The position numbers were made by a program, and so were the translations under genes. From the NCBI GenBank assembly GCA_021780315.1, contig JAJXYY010000033.1, positions 124,001-188,000 on the forward strand: DNA of 64,000 bases, in the 5' to 3' direction. The notes under the pieces are model-generated. The model saw only the letters and a list, made by a program, of their open reading frames with translations. It was not told the DNA's origin and ran no database searches. The stretch is from Acidobacteriota bacterium. Lineage in GTDB: Bacteria > Acidobacteriota > Terriglobia > Terriglobales > Acidobacteriaceae. Of this stretch, positions 26,854-35,875 are shown in pieces; the first letter of the stretch is position 1, and the number at the start of each line of letters is the position of its first letter.

Positions 26854-29151
26854 CTATCCGAGGCTGCTTAGTTCCTTTTGCGCATCCTTGGCGGTCGGGG
26901 TGTTGGGGGCCAAGGCTACTGCTTTTTTGAAGTGGAGGGTGGCGTTGGTTTTATCGGCGAGCTTGAGATAGGTCATGCCGAGGTGGTAGTGGAGTGAGGC
27001 GTTGTCTGGCGCGGTTTTGAGGGCGTCCTCGAAGAGATCGCGAGCGGAGTAGTAGGACTGCTTGTAGTAGTAGGCCCAGCCGAGGGTGTCGGCGGTGCTG
27101 GGCGCGTTGGGGAGGGCTCGGCGTGCGGTCTGGGCGAGGGAGAGTGCGACATCAGCGTTCTGACCGCTTTCGAGCATAAGGAAGGCGAGGTTGTTGGCTG
27201 CGACAGGCTGTTCGGGCTGGATCTGAAGGGCCTTTTTGTAGGAGGCCATAGCCTTATCTTTGTCGCCTTGCGCTTCCTGGAGTGAGCCGAGGATGGCTTC
27301 GGCGTTGGCATCGGTGGGATGGTCCTTGATCCACTGCTCCCAGGTGGTGACGGCCTGAGCGGAGTTTCCGAGGGCGACCTGAGCGCGGCTGAAGGCCATG
27401 ATGGCAGCGCCGTCCTTGGGGTTGAGCTTCATGGCTTTGTCGGCCGAGGCGAGTGAGCCAGCCTTGTCGCCGGTCATCATCTGGAGGTCAGCGAGTTGAT
27501 CGAGGAAGGCGCTGTTTTGGGGCGACTTGGCGATCTGGTCCTGGACGCGGGCGATGGCCTTGGCGGGCTGTTTTTCGAAGAGGTCGATGGAGACGAGCAG
27601 GCCGAGGGCGCGGGCAGAGTTGGGATCGTTGGCGAGGGTCTGCTCGAGGAGCGGCTTGGCTTCGGGCATCTTCTTCTGGCGGAGCTGGAGTTCGGCCAGT
27701 TGGAGGGTAGCGTTGGGGTCTTTGGGGTTGAGCTTGAGGGCCTGGCGGAAGTCGGTTTCGGCTTTATCCAGTTGCTTTTCGCCTACCTCTGCGATGCCGC
27801 GCCAGATGTAGGCGTTGGGGTATTGGGGAGCGAGGCCGATGACGGTTTCAGCGACCTGGGTGAGGAGGCTGAAGTCCTGCTTCTGCATGGCGATCTGCGC
27901 GAGGCCGTCCTGGGCGTCGACGCTGCGCGGGTTGATTTTAGCTGCGTCGCGGTAGTTCTGTTCGGCGACGGAGGTGTCTCCCTTGGCGGAGGCTGCGCGT
28001 GCGAGCCAGAGCTTGGCGGGGAGATTTTCGGGGCTGTTCTTGACGGCTTTCTGGAGGACGGTGAAGGCCTCGTCGGTCTTGCCATCGTTGAGCAGGAGCA
28101 TGCCGTTGAGGACGGCGACTTCGGTGTTATTGGCATCCGATTTGACGAGTTCGGCTACGACGGCCTTGGTTTTGGGCAGGTCGTGGTTGGCGAGGAGGAT
28201 GCGGGCGTAGACGAGTTTGAGCTGGGTGCTCTTGGGGTGTTTGGCGACGAGATCGGCGTAGACGGGCTGGGCGCGATCGGCCTGGCCGGTTTTCATGTAG
28301 AAGTTGCGGAGCATCTGTGCGCCTTCGGGCGAGTCGCTGAGATCTTCGGCGGCCTGATGGAGGGTCTCCTCGGCCTTGGCCTTGTCGCCCTGACGCATAT
28401 AGAGTTCGGCGAGGCTGTCGCGGGCCATGGCGTTTTTGGGATCGCCAGCGATGGCTGCTTTAAGCTGCTCCATGGCGGCGGGAGTGTCGCCCTTCTTTTC
28501 GAGGAGGGAGGCCAGAACGAGGTGGGAGGTGGCGTTTTTGGGATCGAGTTCGACGGCCTTGCGTAGTTGCTCCTCGGCGGAGGCTGCGCTGGTGGGATCT
28601 GAGCTTTGGATGAGTCCGAGCGCGGCGTGGAAGCTGGCTTTGTTGGGCTCGAAAGAGAGCGCTTTTTGAATTTCGGCGAGTGCGGTGGGACGATCTCCCT
28701 TGGCTGCGGCGATGCTGGAGAGAAGAGCGTGCGCGTCGGCGTTGTTGGGGTTGAGTTGCAGGACTGCCTGCGCCTGCTGGAGGGCACGATCGGGCTGGTT
28801 GCCGGCGAGGAGCATGTTGCCGAGATCGATACGGGCCTCGTTGTTGGAGGGCTGTAGATCGACGGCCCGCATGAGTTCGACGTAGGCGGGGAGCATAGAA
28901 CCTGACTTGATGTAGGTTTTGGCGAGTTCGTAGTGCGCGGCGGCAAAGTTGTGATCGACTTTGAGGGCGTTGGAGAACTGGATGGAAGCTTCCTTGTACT
29001 TGCCTGCGTCGGCGTAGCGTTTGCCGCTTTCAAGGTACTTCTGTTTTTGTACGTTTGGGTCGCGGTGGCAACCGATTGCGGAGCCCATAGCCAGTGTTGC
29101 GGCCAGCATTGCTGTGACTCGACATGCTGCCAGAAAGTGTAACTTGCTCAT
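26854..29151 (-). CDS. TPR-repeat lipoprotein of the XrtA/PEP-CTERM system (PrsT-like)
   Basis: I choose the ATG at 29151, 24 codons inside the longest frame, because it gives a clean lipoprotein signal MSKLHFLAACR...GSAIGC with Cys at the lipobox and an AAGGGG-like ribosome site upstream. The 765-residue product is then almost entirely tetratricopeptide repeats (more than 15, e.g. KYKEASIQFSNALKVDHNFAAAHYELAKTY-type units). Length and context match the PrsT family of TPR lipoproteins found beside XrtA exosortases. It should be anchored in the periplasm or outer membrane and scaffold the export machinery. It follows the EpsI and exosortase genes on the same strand after a 137-base gap. Confidence 0.85.
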   Translation of the reverse strand: MSKLHFLAACRVTAMLAATLAMGSAIGCHRDPNVQKQKYLESGKRYADAGKYKEASIQFSNALKVDHNFAAAHYELAKTYIKSGSMLPAYVELMRAVDLQPSNNEARIDLGNMLLAGNQPDRALQQAQAVLQLNPNNADAHALLSSIAAAKGDRPTALAEIQKALSFEPNKASFHAALGLIQSSDPTSAASAEEQLRKAVELDPKNATSHLVLASLLEKKGDTPAAMEQLKAAIAGDPKNAMARDSLAELYMRQGDKAKAEETLHQAAEDLSDSPEGAQMLRNFYMKTGQADRAQPVYADLVAKHPKSTQLKLVYARILLANHDLPKTKAVVAELVKSDANNTEVAVLNGMLLLNDGKTDEAFTVLQKAVKNSPENLPAKLWLARAASAKGDTSVAEQNYRDAAKINPRSVDAQDGLAQIAMQKQDFSLLTQVAETVIGLAPQYPNAYIWRGIAEVGEKQLDKAETDFRQALKLNPKDPNATLQLAELQLRQKKMPEAKPLLEQTLANDPNSARALGLLVSIDLFEKQPAKAIARVQDQIAKSPQNSAFLDQLADLQMMTGDKAGSLASADKAMKLNPKDGAAIMAFSRAQVALGNSAQAVTTWEQWIKDHPTDANAEAILGSLQEAQGDKDKAMASYKKALQIQPEQPVAANNLAFLMLESGQNADVALSLAQTARRALPNAPSTADTLGWAYYYKQSYYSARDLFEDALKTAPDNASLHYHLGMTYLKLADKTNATLHFKKAVALAPNTPTAKDAQKELSSLG

Positions 29152-29287
29152 CGCGCTATACCCCTTGAAAAGCTGCTTCAGAATTAGTCGTCGTGCTGAC
29201 TTGATTGGCCCCTTCGCTACCACCGTTCGGACTGACGAGGAGGAAGTTGAAGTGTATTCCTTAACTTTCGCGGCTGACTATTGCACT

Positions 29288-29959
29288 TTAGTTGGGGATA
29301 AAGCGCGGCAGAAATGGGGCCATCTGGCTGGTGAACTGAACGACCCGCTGGCGGGCATCGTCTACGCTTTCGGTTTGGAAGACGGGGGTGATGACGCGGA
29401 CGATGGCACCATCGGTGCGATTGAGGCGGATGGCGTCGGTGATCATGTGGATTTTGGCGGAGTACTCGTTGGCGATGCTGCGGCCGTGGGCCTGATACCA
29501 GTAGAGGACGAACTGGCGGTTGGCTCCGTTGCTGATGAGGTACTCGCCGACGAGATAGACCTTGCCATCGGCTGCGGTGAGGTGGGTGTAGCGTTTGGAC
29601 TCGAAGGTCCAACCTGCACCGGGGAGGCAGTTTTGGGGGGAGTGGATGGACTGGCCTGTGCGCTGGGAGGCGAAGTAGCCGATGAAGAGGCTGATGGGTG
29701 CGGATGATCCCGGGGTGGGGCTGGCGGTGGTGCTGACGGGGGCGGGAGTATAGATGCGGTTGAGGAAGTCTCCCTTGCCGAGGATGGCGAGGACATCATC
29801 CTGCATGGGGAGGTCTTTGGCGGTCCAGACGCCGATGGTTTCGGGCATCTGGCTGAGGGGCTCGCTGGGGGGTACGTTGTCGCGATCTCCGCGGGTGTGG
29901 AGCAGGATGGCGGTCACGATGAGAAGGAAGACTACTGTCCAGTAGCGGGGGTATTTCAT
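29288..29959 (-). CDS. epsI: EpsI-family protein of the exosortase system
   Basis: 223 residues with one N-terminal membrane helix (about 8-22) and a periplasmic domain. The hallmark SPQNCLPGAGW, FIGYF before it, and FVLYWYQAHGR after it identify the EpsI family (DUF3485), which is often fused or adjacent to exosortases. Its molecular role is not fully known; it is required for exopolysaccharide production in Methylobacillus. Two bases separate it from the exosortase gene, so the two are one transcript. Confidence 0.92.
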   Translation of the reverse strand: MKYPRYWTVVFLLIVTAILLHTRGDRDNVPPSEPLSQMPETIGVWTAKDLPMQDDVLAILGKGDFLNRIYTPAPVSTTASPTPGSSAPISLFIGYFASQRTGQSIHSPQNCLPGAGWTFESKRYTHLTAADGKVYLVGEYLISNGANRQFVLYWYQAHGRSIANEYSAKIHMITDAIRLNRTDGAIVRVITPVFQTESVDDARQRVVQFTSQMAPFLPRFIPN

Positions 29960-29961
29960 GG

Positions 29962-30924
29962 TTAGCCGATCTCCTGAGCCGGAGGCAGTTTGGCATCGGC
30001 GGATTTTGGTGGTGCGATGAGGCGCATGAGTCGGTGCAAGAGGTAGAGGCAGGTGAGGGAGATGACGAACATGACCCAGCCGGAGAACTCATGGAAGAAG
30101 CCGAGGGCTTTGTCGGGGTCCCAGTACTGGACACATAGGCCGGTGCCTACGATGCGGGCGGCGTTGGCGGCGACGGCGATGGGGATGCTGGCGAGCGCGA
30201 GGATGACGCGGCGGCGGGTTCCTCGCTCGAGGAAGTAGCCGTAGAAGACGGCGAGGGTGAAGAGGCTCATGAGCGAGCGGATGCCGCTGCAGGCCTCGGC
30301 TACTTCGAGCTTCATGACGGGGAGTTCGAGGACATTGCCCTCGTTGAGGACGGGCACGCCGAGCAGCGGCAGGATGCTGCTGGCGACGTGGGAGGCGAGC
30401 AACTGGAGGGGAAAGGTGATCTGGTTGAAGACGATGGCAGGGAACGGAATGGCGAGCAACAGAATAAAGAGCGGGAAGCGGAGAGCCTTGAGCATCGTTC
30501 GACCGAAGAACGTCCAGAGGATGCCGGAGAGGAGGATAAGAAAGGAGATGCGGGAGAGGAAGAGATCGGCGCCGTAGACGCCGAGGATGAGGATGGCCAG
30601 ACCGAGGAGGACGAGGGAGATGCCGCTCCAGGATGGCTTGATGGGGGTGTTGCGGATGGTGTCCCGTCCGTCCCAGAGGACGAAGAGCGCGAAGAATGGG
30701 ACGAGAAATCCGTGGGAGTAGTCGGGGAGATCGTACCAGTCGAAGACGAGTTTAGCTGCGACCTTATAGTAGACGGCGGCGAGGAGGAGGGCGATGAGGA
30801 GATAGGGGAGCCAAGGCCTGGCGGTCGTGAGGGCTGGCGAGGTGGCGGATGGTGAGGCGGACTGGGGAACTTGCGGCTCAGTCTGAGCACTGCCGACCAT
30901 CGGAGTAGAGGGGTTATACTTCAC
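29962..30924 (-). CDS. xrtA: Exosortase (XrtA/EpsH family)
   Basis: 320 residues, about eight membrane helices. The catalytic triad motifs are all present: EACSGIRSL (Cys), NAARIVGTG (Arg) and FHEFSGW (His). Exosortases cleave PEP-CTERM sorting signals in the inner membrane, the bacterial analogue of sortase. A GTG at 30922-30924 with AGGTGA upstream is the likely start. A candidate substrate lies in the window at 54834-55568. The gene is divergent from the export operon at 31369 and followed at once by epsI. Confidence 0.95.
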   Translation of the reverse strand: MKYNPSTPMVGSAQTEPQVPQSASPSATSPALTTARPWLPYLLIALLLAAVYYKVAAKLVFDWYDLPDYSHGFLVPFFALFVLWDGRDTIRNTPIKPSWSGISLVLLGLAILILGVYGADLFLSRISFLILLSGILWTFFGRTMLKALRFPLFILLLAIPFPAIVFNQITFPLQLLASHVASSILPLLGVPVLNEGNVLELPVMKLEVAEACSGIRSLMSLFTLAVFYGYFLERGTRRRVILALASIPIAVAANAARIVGTGLCVQYWDPDKALGFFHEFSGWVMFVISLTCLYLLHRLMRLIAPPKSADAKLPPAQEIG

Positions 30925-31368
30925 GCATCACCTGTAGGCAATTTGACTGCCGGATTTGCAAACTGCTTGATTTGTAACACTTTCAGCGTTCAGGTCTACC
31001 AAAGTGGTAGATGCGAATCGACAAAAAAGGAAAAACAATTCACTTGTGACTGCTAATCTTCACATAGTACGGAGTGGTTGTCTCTCAGTATCGAATGCAT
31101 GTCTGCCATCGTAACGCCGGAGCGGAAGTAACGCGAACCGCTGAGTAAGAAAAGGGACACTGGGAGCCATGTATTGCTTTGATGCGGTAAATATTTTTTG
31201 CGGACGTTTTTTGGCGAGTATGGTGCATCCGATGAGTAAGGCAGCCAAAGGCAGAGAGTTATCTGCTGAGCCGCTGCCGAGTTGAAGCATTGACGTAGAT
31301 GGAGTGGTTTTGTGGAGTTACCGCGATAGCGCTGTGTTTGAGCGTACGCGTAAGGCACGAGGTGCTGA
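30925..31368. promoter_or_regulatory. Divergent control region of the XrtA and export operons
   Basis: 444 bases with no credible gene. It should hold both promoters. The clearest element is a palindrome at 30995-31011 (separate entry). I found no convincing -24/-12 sigma-54 promoter by eye, although two sigma-54-type activators are encoded nearby. Confidence 0.5.
30995..31011. promoter_or_regulatory. Candidate operator palindrome
   Basis: TCTACCA-AAG-TGGTAGA is a perfect seven-base inverted repeat with a three-base spacer, the size and symmetry of a binding site for a dimeric regulator. It is 71 bases upstream of the exosortase start. Confidence 0.45.
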
Positions 31369-32052
31369 GTGATGAGGATGAATGGATTTATGTTGATGAA
31401 ACGGTTCAGTTTAGCAGCGACTCCGCTGATGTTGATTGCGTGTATGACCGGGCTAGCCCAGGAGCAGAAGCCGACGACGACAACGAATCCAGCCCCGGCG
31501 ACGGCAGTACCTGCAGTCGGCGTGACCCAAGCGGCTGCAGTGCCGCCCGCGGGATCTCCGACGGTGGACAGTTCGCGGTATGTGATTGGTGCGGATGACT
31601 CTTTGCAGGTGACGGTGTGGCGGGAGCCGACGCTTTCGGGGACGTTTCCGGTTCGTCCTGATGGGATGATTTCGCTGGTGCTGGCGGGCGATATCCCTGC
31701 TGCGGGGATGACGCCGATGCAGTTGGGCGCGGCGATTGCGGAGCGGCTGAAGAAGTACATTCAGGATCCGAGCGTGTCGGTGGTGGTAACTGCGGTGAAC
31801 AGCCAGCGTATTTTTCTGGTTGGCGAGGTTGGGCATGTTGGGCCGGTGATGCTTACGCCGGGGATGACACCGCTACAGGCGATTGCCGCCGCCGGTGGGC
31901 TATCCAACTTTGCGAACTCCAAGCATATCTATATATTGCGTGGAGTTCAGGGCAAGCAACAGAAGATACCGTTCAACTACAAGCAGGCGTTGAAGGGTGA
32001 CAACAAACAGATTATTTCGCTGCAGCCCGGCGACACGATTGTGGTTCCATGA
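31369..32052 (+). CDS. Polysaccharide export protein (Wza/EpsE-like)
   Basis: 227 residues from GTG 31369; ATGs at 31372 and 31378 are alternative starts. A signal peptide ends near LAQEQ, then a Pro/Thr/Ala linker. The Poly_export domain (about 65-150) reads YVIGADDSLQVTVW, FPVRPDGMISLVLAGDI and VVVTAVNSQRIFLVGEV. One SLBB-type domain follows (GPVMLTPGMTPLQAIAAAGG). Such proteins form or complete the outer-membrane exit channel. It is short and has only one SLBB domain, as in EpsE of exosortase loci. The stop overlaps the next start by four bases. Confidence 0.92.
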   Translation: MMRMNGFMLMKRFSLAATPLMLIACMTGLAQEQKPTTTTNPAPATAVPAVGVTQAAAVPPAGSPTVDSSRYVIGADDSLQVTVWREPTLSGTFPVRPDGMISLVLAGDIPAAGMTPMQLGAAIAERLKKYIQDPSVSVVVTAVNSQRIFLVGEVGHVGPVMLTPGMTPLQAIAAAGGLSNFANSKHIYILRGVQGKQQKIPFNYKQALKGDNKQIISLQPGDTIVVP

Positions 32053-33392
32053 TGAAGCCTATCTATAGATCGCTAGGAGCGATAGCAGTGACGCTGGGGA
32101 TGGTCGGCGTGGCGTGTGGACAGGCCGTCCCTGCTGCCACGGTGAGCGGTCCGCGCTACAACCCGGGGCCAGCACTGCCCGCCATCGATGGGAACTTCCA
32201 GTATTCGTTGAGTGCCGCAGACTCGGTGCAGTTGGGTTATGGCGGCAACGGCGGGACGTCGGACTACGCTACTTTGTCCGGTACGGTGGAGTATCTCTCC
32301 CCGAGCGAAGTGCGTCCGTTCAGCATTCTGTATGGCGGCGGGTTTCTGTACTCGACGTATCCGGGGCAAGGTGCCGGGACGTTCCAGAGTTTGACGGTGA
32401 CGCAAGGGTTTGTGGGCCATCGCTGGGCGGTTGGAGCTTCGGACTCGGTCTCGTACCTGCCACAATCGCCTACGACGGGCTTGCTCGGGGTGGCGGGGGT
32501 GGGCAGTATTGGACTGCAACCCGCTCCGAATCCATCTGCTCCTTCGCAGTCGGTACTTACGAACTATGCCCGACAGGTGATGAACGTGACGAGCGGAAAC
32601 ATCGAACGTCAACTGAGTGGTCGAACTTCGATCAGCGGTACGGGGAGCTACGGGATCCTGCGGTTTATCGACAACAACGGACTGGACGGGACCCAGATTG
32701 GCGGACAGGTGGGGTTGAACCGGCAACTGGACCGGCGCAGCAGTGCCAGCCTGACGGCGGTGTACACGAGTTTTACGTTTGGCGGGAACGCTTCGTCGTT
32801 CAATGCGCGAGGCATCAATGTTGGGTATACGCGGCAGTTGTCAAAGGCGGTGAACATGTCGCTTTCGGCTGGGCCGCAGTTGATCAGCGGGTTCCAAGAG
32901 GTGCCGCTGGCGAATAACTTTGCGATCGTGAGCCAGCCACGGTTGACGACGACGATTAGTACGATTCCGATACCGGCGAGCACGAATTTTGCGGCGAATG
33001 CTTCTCTGTCGTACGTGCACAAGTACACGACGGCATCGATTGGATACGTTCGGGGCGTGACGGGTGGTGCGGGACTGCAGATTGGCGCGAATATGGACAC
33101 CGTATCTCTGGGTCTACAGCGGACGTATGGCCGGAACTGGTCTACGGGTCTGACGGCTGGGTATATGCGTACGACGGCGTTGGGAATTCCGGGCACGACC
33201 ACCGGATTTATTGGTGGGGTACAGGCTTCACGCCGGATCAGCAATTCATTTTCGGCATTTGCAAGTTACACCGCGCTGGATCAGTCGGTGAGTAGTGCGC
33301 TTGCGACACAGAACGCCTTCAACGGCGTCTCCCACATCTTCTCCTTTGGCATTACGTACGCGCCACGGATGGTACGACTGGGTCAATTTTAA
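32049..33392 (+). CDS. Outer-membrane beta-barrel protein of the exopolysaccharide/XrtA operon
   Basis: 447 residues: signal peptide ending VACGQ, then alternating hydrophobic beta-strands through to a terminal Phe (MVRLGQF), the usual signature of an outer-membrane barrel. Repeated strands such as INVGYTRQLSKAVNMSLSAG and NWSTGLTAGYMR support this. Proteins of this type (PEP-CTERM system-associated outer-membrane protein) occur at the same position in other XrtA loci, between the export protein and the chain-length regulator. It may form part of the export pore. It is translationally coupled to the upstream gene. Confidence 0.8.
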   Translation: MMKPIYRSLGAIAVTLGMVGVACGQAVPAATVSGPRYNPGPALPAIDGNFQYSLSAADSVQLGYGGNGGTSDYATLSGTVEYLSPSEVRPFSILYGGGFLYSTYPGQGAGTFQSLTVTQGFVGHRWAVGASDSVSYLPQSPTTGLLGVAGVGSIGLQPAPNPSAPSQSVLTNYARQVMNVTSGNIERQLSGRTSISGTGSYGILRFIDNNGLDGTQIGGQVGLNRQLDRRSSASLTAVYTSFTFGGNASSFNARGINVGYTRQLSKAVNMSLSAGPQLISGFQEVPLANNFAIVSQPRLTTTISTIPIPASTNFAANASLSYVHKYTTASIGYVRGVTGGAGLQIGANMDTVSLGLQRTYGRNWSTGLTAGYMRTTALGIPGTTTGFIGGVQASRRISNSFSAFASYTALDQSVSSALATQNAFNGVSHIFSFGITYAPRMVRLGQF

Positions 33393-33401
33393 GGAGCAGT
33401 T

Positions 33402-34940
33402 ATGTTAGGTCATCGGACTCTTTCACTGGAAGATTACGTAACGATTTTGAAGAAGCGCGGCTGGATTGTGGTGGTACCGGCAGTGGTGCTGGCGGTGATC
33501 GGCTTTGGGCTTACCTACTTCGTTCCGCCGGAGTACGTGTCGCAGACGCTGGTACTGATTGAGCAACAGAAGGTTCCGGACAACTACGTAAAGCCAGTGG
33601 TGAGCGAAGATCTGAATGCGCGCCTGGCGTCGATGCAGGAGCAGATCCTGAGCCGTTCGCGGCTGCAGCCGATCATTGAGCGGTTCAACCTGTATGGCGG
33701 CAAGGGTATGGGGATGGACGGCCGTATCGACCTGGTGCGGAAGGATATTGTTATCAAGCCGATTGAATCTCAGATTGCGCGTTTTGGCGGGTTGCCGGGA
33801 TTTTTCATCTCGTTCAAGGCTGGGGATGCGCATACGGCGCAGCAGGTGTGCGGTGAGATCACTTCCCTGTTTGTCTCCGAGAACCTGCATGACCGTGAAG
33901 CGTCGGCAGTGGGAACGACGGACTTTCTGAAGGGTCAGTTGGACGATGCCAAGCGGAATCTGGATGAGCAGGATGCGAAGCTGGCGGAGTTTCAGCGCAC
34001 CTATGTGGGTAAGCTACCGGGTGAAGAGAACACCAACATGGGGATGCTGACCAGTTTGAACACGCAGCTGGATGCGGCGACGCAGGCACTGACGCGGATG
34101 GAACAGGACAAGACCTACGGCGAGGCGTTACTGGCGCAGCAGGTTCGCGAGGTCCAAGTGCCGGAGCAGCAGAAGGCTCTGCCGCAGGTGCAGAATGCGG
34201 AGCTGCAGCAGTTGATGGCGCAGGAGGCGGACCTGACGGCTCGTTATACGAGCGATTATCCGGATGTAGTGACGGTTCGCCGGAAGATCAAGGAGTTGCA
34301 GGAGCAGATGGCGAAGGCGCCTGCTGCGACCCCAGCACCGGTTGCAGCGACACCGGCGATCCGTGGGCCGGAGCCAGCTTCGGTGCAGCAACTGCGTGCG
34401 CAGTTGCGCGGGCTGGACCAGGCGATTACGCAGAAGCGTCATGATCAGGCGACGATCCAGAACCAACTGCGGCAGTATCAGGATCGAGTGGCTTCAAGTC
34501 CGATGGTGCAGGAGGAGTTCAAGAAGCTGACGCGGGACTACCAGACAGCGCAGGGCTTCTATACGGATCTGCTGGCGAAGATGAACCAGTCGAAGATGGC
34601 GACTGATCTGGAGCGCCGCCAGCAGGGGGAGCAGTTCAAGGTAATGGACGAGCCTAACCTGCCGGATGCGCCTACATTTCCGAAGCGCGGCGTATTTCTG
34701 ATGGCCGGCATGGGTGCTGGCGCGATGCTGGGATTGCTGATCGTTGCGTGGATTGAGTATCGCGACACGGCGGTGCGGAGCGAGCGGGACATCTGGGCGT
34801 TTACGAAGCTGCCGACACTGGCGATGCTGTCGTTGAATGGCGCGAGCGATGAGGTGGTGCCCAAGCGCCGGTTTCGATTGCGACGCGGGCATGAGCAGTC
34901 AACCGCGGCCAGCAAGCCGTTGATGAACACGGGTGCGTAA
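33402..34940 (+). CDS. Polysaccharide chain-length determinant (Wzz-like, XrtA system)
   Basis: 512 residues. An N-terminal Wzz domain (DYVTILKKRGW, membrane helix at about 18-38, PPEYVSQTLV) is followed by a long alpha-helical/coiled-coil periplasmic region (about 170-420, with many Gln/Glu/Arg and an Ala-Pro stretch near 310). A second membrane helix (about 428-450, FLMAGMGAGAMLGLLIVAW) ends it. Length and separate kinase fit the exosortase-associated chain-length proteins. It controls polymer length together with the kinase at 35872. It lies nine bases after the barrel gene, with a ribosome site AAGGAGC. Confidence 0.92.
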   Translation: MLGHRTLSLEDYVTILKKRGWIVVVPAVVLAVIGFGLTYFVPPEYVSQTLVLIEQQKVPDNYVKPVVSEDLNARLASMQEQILSRSRLQPIIERFNLYGGKGMGMDGRIDLVRKDIVIKPIESQIARFGGLPGFFISFKAGDAHTAQQVCGEITSLFVSENLHDREASAVGTTDFLKGQLDDAKRNLDEQDAKLAEFQRTYVGKLPGEENTNMGMLTSLNTQLDAATQALTRMEQDKTYGEALLAQQVREVQVPEQQKALPQVQNAELQQLMAQEADLTARYTSDYPDVVTVRRKIKELQEQMAKAPAATPAPVAATPAIRGPEPASVQQLRAQLRGLDQAITQKRHDQATIQNQLRQYQDRVASSPMVQEEFKKLTRDYQTAQGFYTDLLAKMNQSKMATDLERRQQGEQFKVMDEPNLPDAPTFPKRGVFLMAGMGAGAMLGLLIVAWIEYRDTAVRSERDIWAFTKLPTLAMLSLNGASDEVVPKRRFRLRRGHEQSTAASKPLMNTGA

Positions 34941-34942
34941 CT

Positions 34943-35875
34943 ATGTATAAAGAATTTTTCAAGCTGGAGAGCAGTCCCTTTGGAACGAGTCCGGACCCGC
35001 GGTTTCTGTACATGATGCCGCATACGCGTGAGGCTTTGGCGTGCCTGGAGTATGGCATCTCGGCGCGAAAGGGGTTTACGGTTCTGACGGGCGAGGTGGG
35101 AACGGGCAAGACGACGCTGCTGCGGCGGGCGTTGAGTTCGTTCCATGGACGGCGGGTATCGACTGCGTTTGTGTTCAATCCGCGTCTGGATGTGCTGGAT
35201 TTTCTGGAGTTCGTACTGACGGACTTTGGCATGGTGCCGACAGCGCGGACGAAGTCTGGCATGCTGCTGCAGTTGAACCGCTGGCTGATTGAGCGGTATC
35301 GGATGCAGGAGACGTGCGTGGTGGTGGTGGATGAGGCGCAGAACCTTTCGTGGGATCTGCTGGAAGAGATTCGGTTGTTGACGAATCTGGAGACCTCGTC
35401 GGAGAAGCTGCTGCAGATTGTGTTGTCGGGACAGCCGGAGTTGGAGGAGAAGCTGCGGCATCCGAGCGTGCGGCAGTTGCGGCAACGCGTATCGCTGTGG
35501 TGCCGGACGCAGTCGCTGACGGAAGCACAGACCCATGCGTATGTGGCTGAGCGTTTGCGGATTGCGGGAGCTAAGTGGGTGATTTTTCCGGCGGAAGCGT
35601 TGGACTTGATCCATCGCTACAGCCGCGGGATTCCGCGCATTATCAATTTGCTGTGTGAGCATGCGCTGATTGTGGCCTATGTGGAGCAGGTACAACAGGT
35701 GACGGTCGCGATGATCGAAGGAGTGGCAGCTGAGTTGGAGTTGGAGACACAGCCATTTTTGATATCGACGGCCGCGATGGGTGGTCTGGGTCAGGGATGG
35801 GGCAATACGGTAGCTGATTCTTCAAACATGATGCCCGCGTTCAGCGGGGAGCCGAACGGAAGGCAGGAACGATGA
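34943..35875 (+). CDS. XrtA-associated AAA ATPase (ExeA-like)
   Basis: 310 residues. Walker A GEVGTGKTTLLRR (about 45-57), Walker B VVVVDEAQNLSWD, sensor LSGQPELEEKL. The opening MYKEFFKLESSPFGTSPDPRF is typical of ExeA/GspA-type ATPases and of the TIGR03015 PEP-CTERM ATPase. It is thought to power assembly or regulation of the export complex. Two bases separate it from the chain-length gene, and its stop overlaps the next start (35872-35875). Confidence 0.92.
   Translation: MYKEFFKLESSPFGTSPDPRFLYMMPHTREALACLEYGISARKGFTVLTGEVGTGKTTLLRRALSSFHGRRVSTAFVFNPRLDVLDFLEFVLTDFGMVPTARTKSGMLLQLNRWLIERYRMQETCVVVVDEAQNLSWDLLEEIRLLTNLETSSEKLLQIVLSGQPELEEKLRHPSVRQLRQRVSLWCRTQSLTEAQTHAYVAERLRIAGAKWVIFPAEALDLIHRYSRGIPRIINLLCEHALIVAYVEQVQQVTVAMIEGVAAELELETQPFLISTAAMGGLGQGWGNTVADSSNMMPAFSGEPNGRQER

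Noticed and set aside
27496-28566. 356-codon plus-strand frame
   Set aside because: Antisense shadow of the TPR lipoprotein gene.
30925-31368. Sigma-54 -24/-12 promoter
   Set aside because: No TGGCAC-N5-TTGC-like site with correct spacing was found by eye; the expectation came only from the nearby activators.
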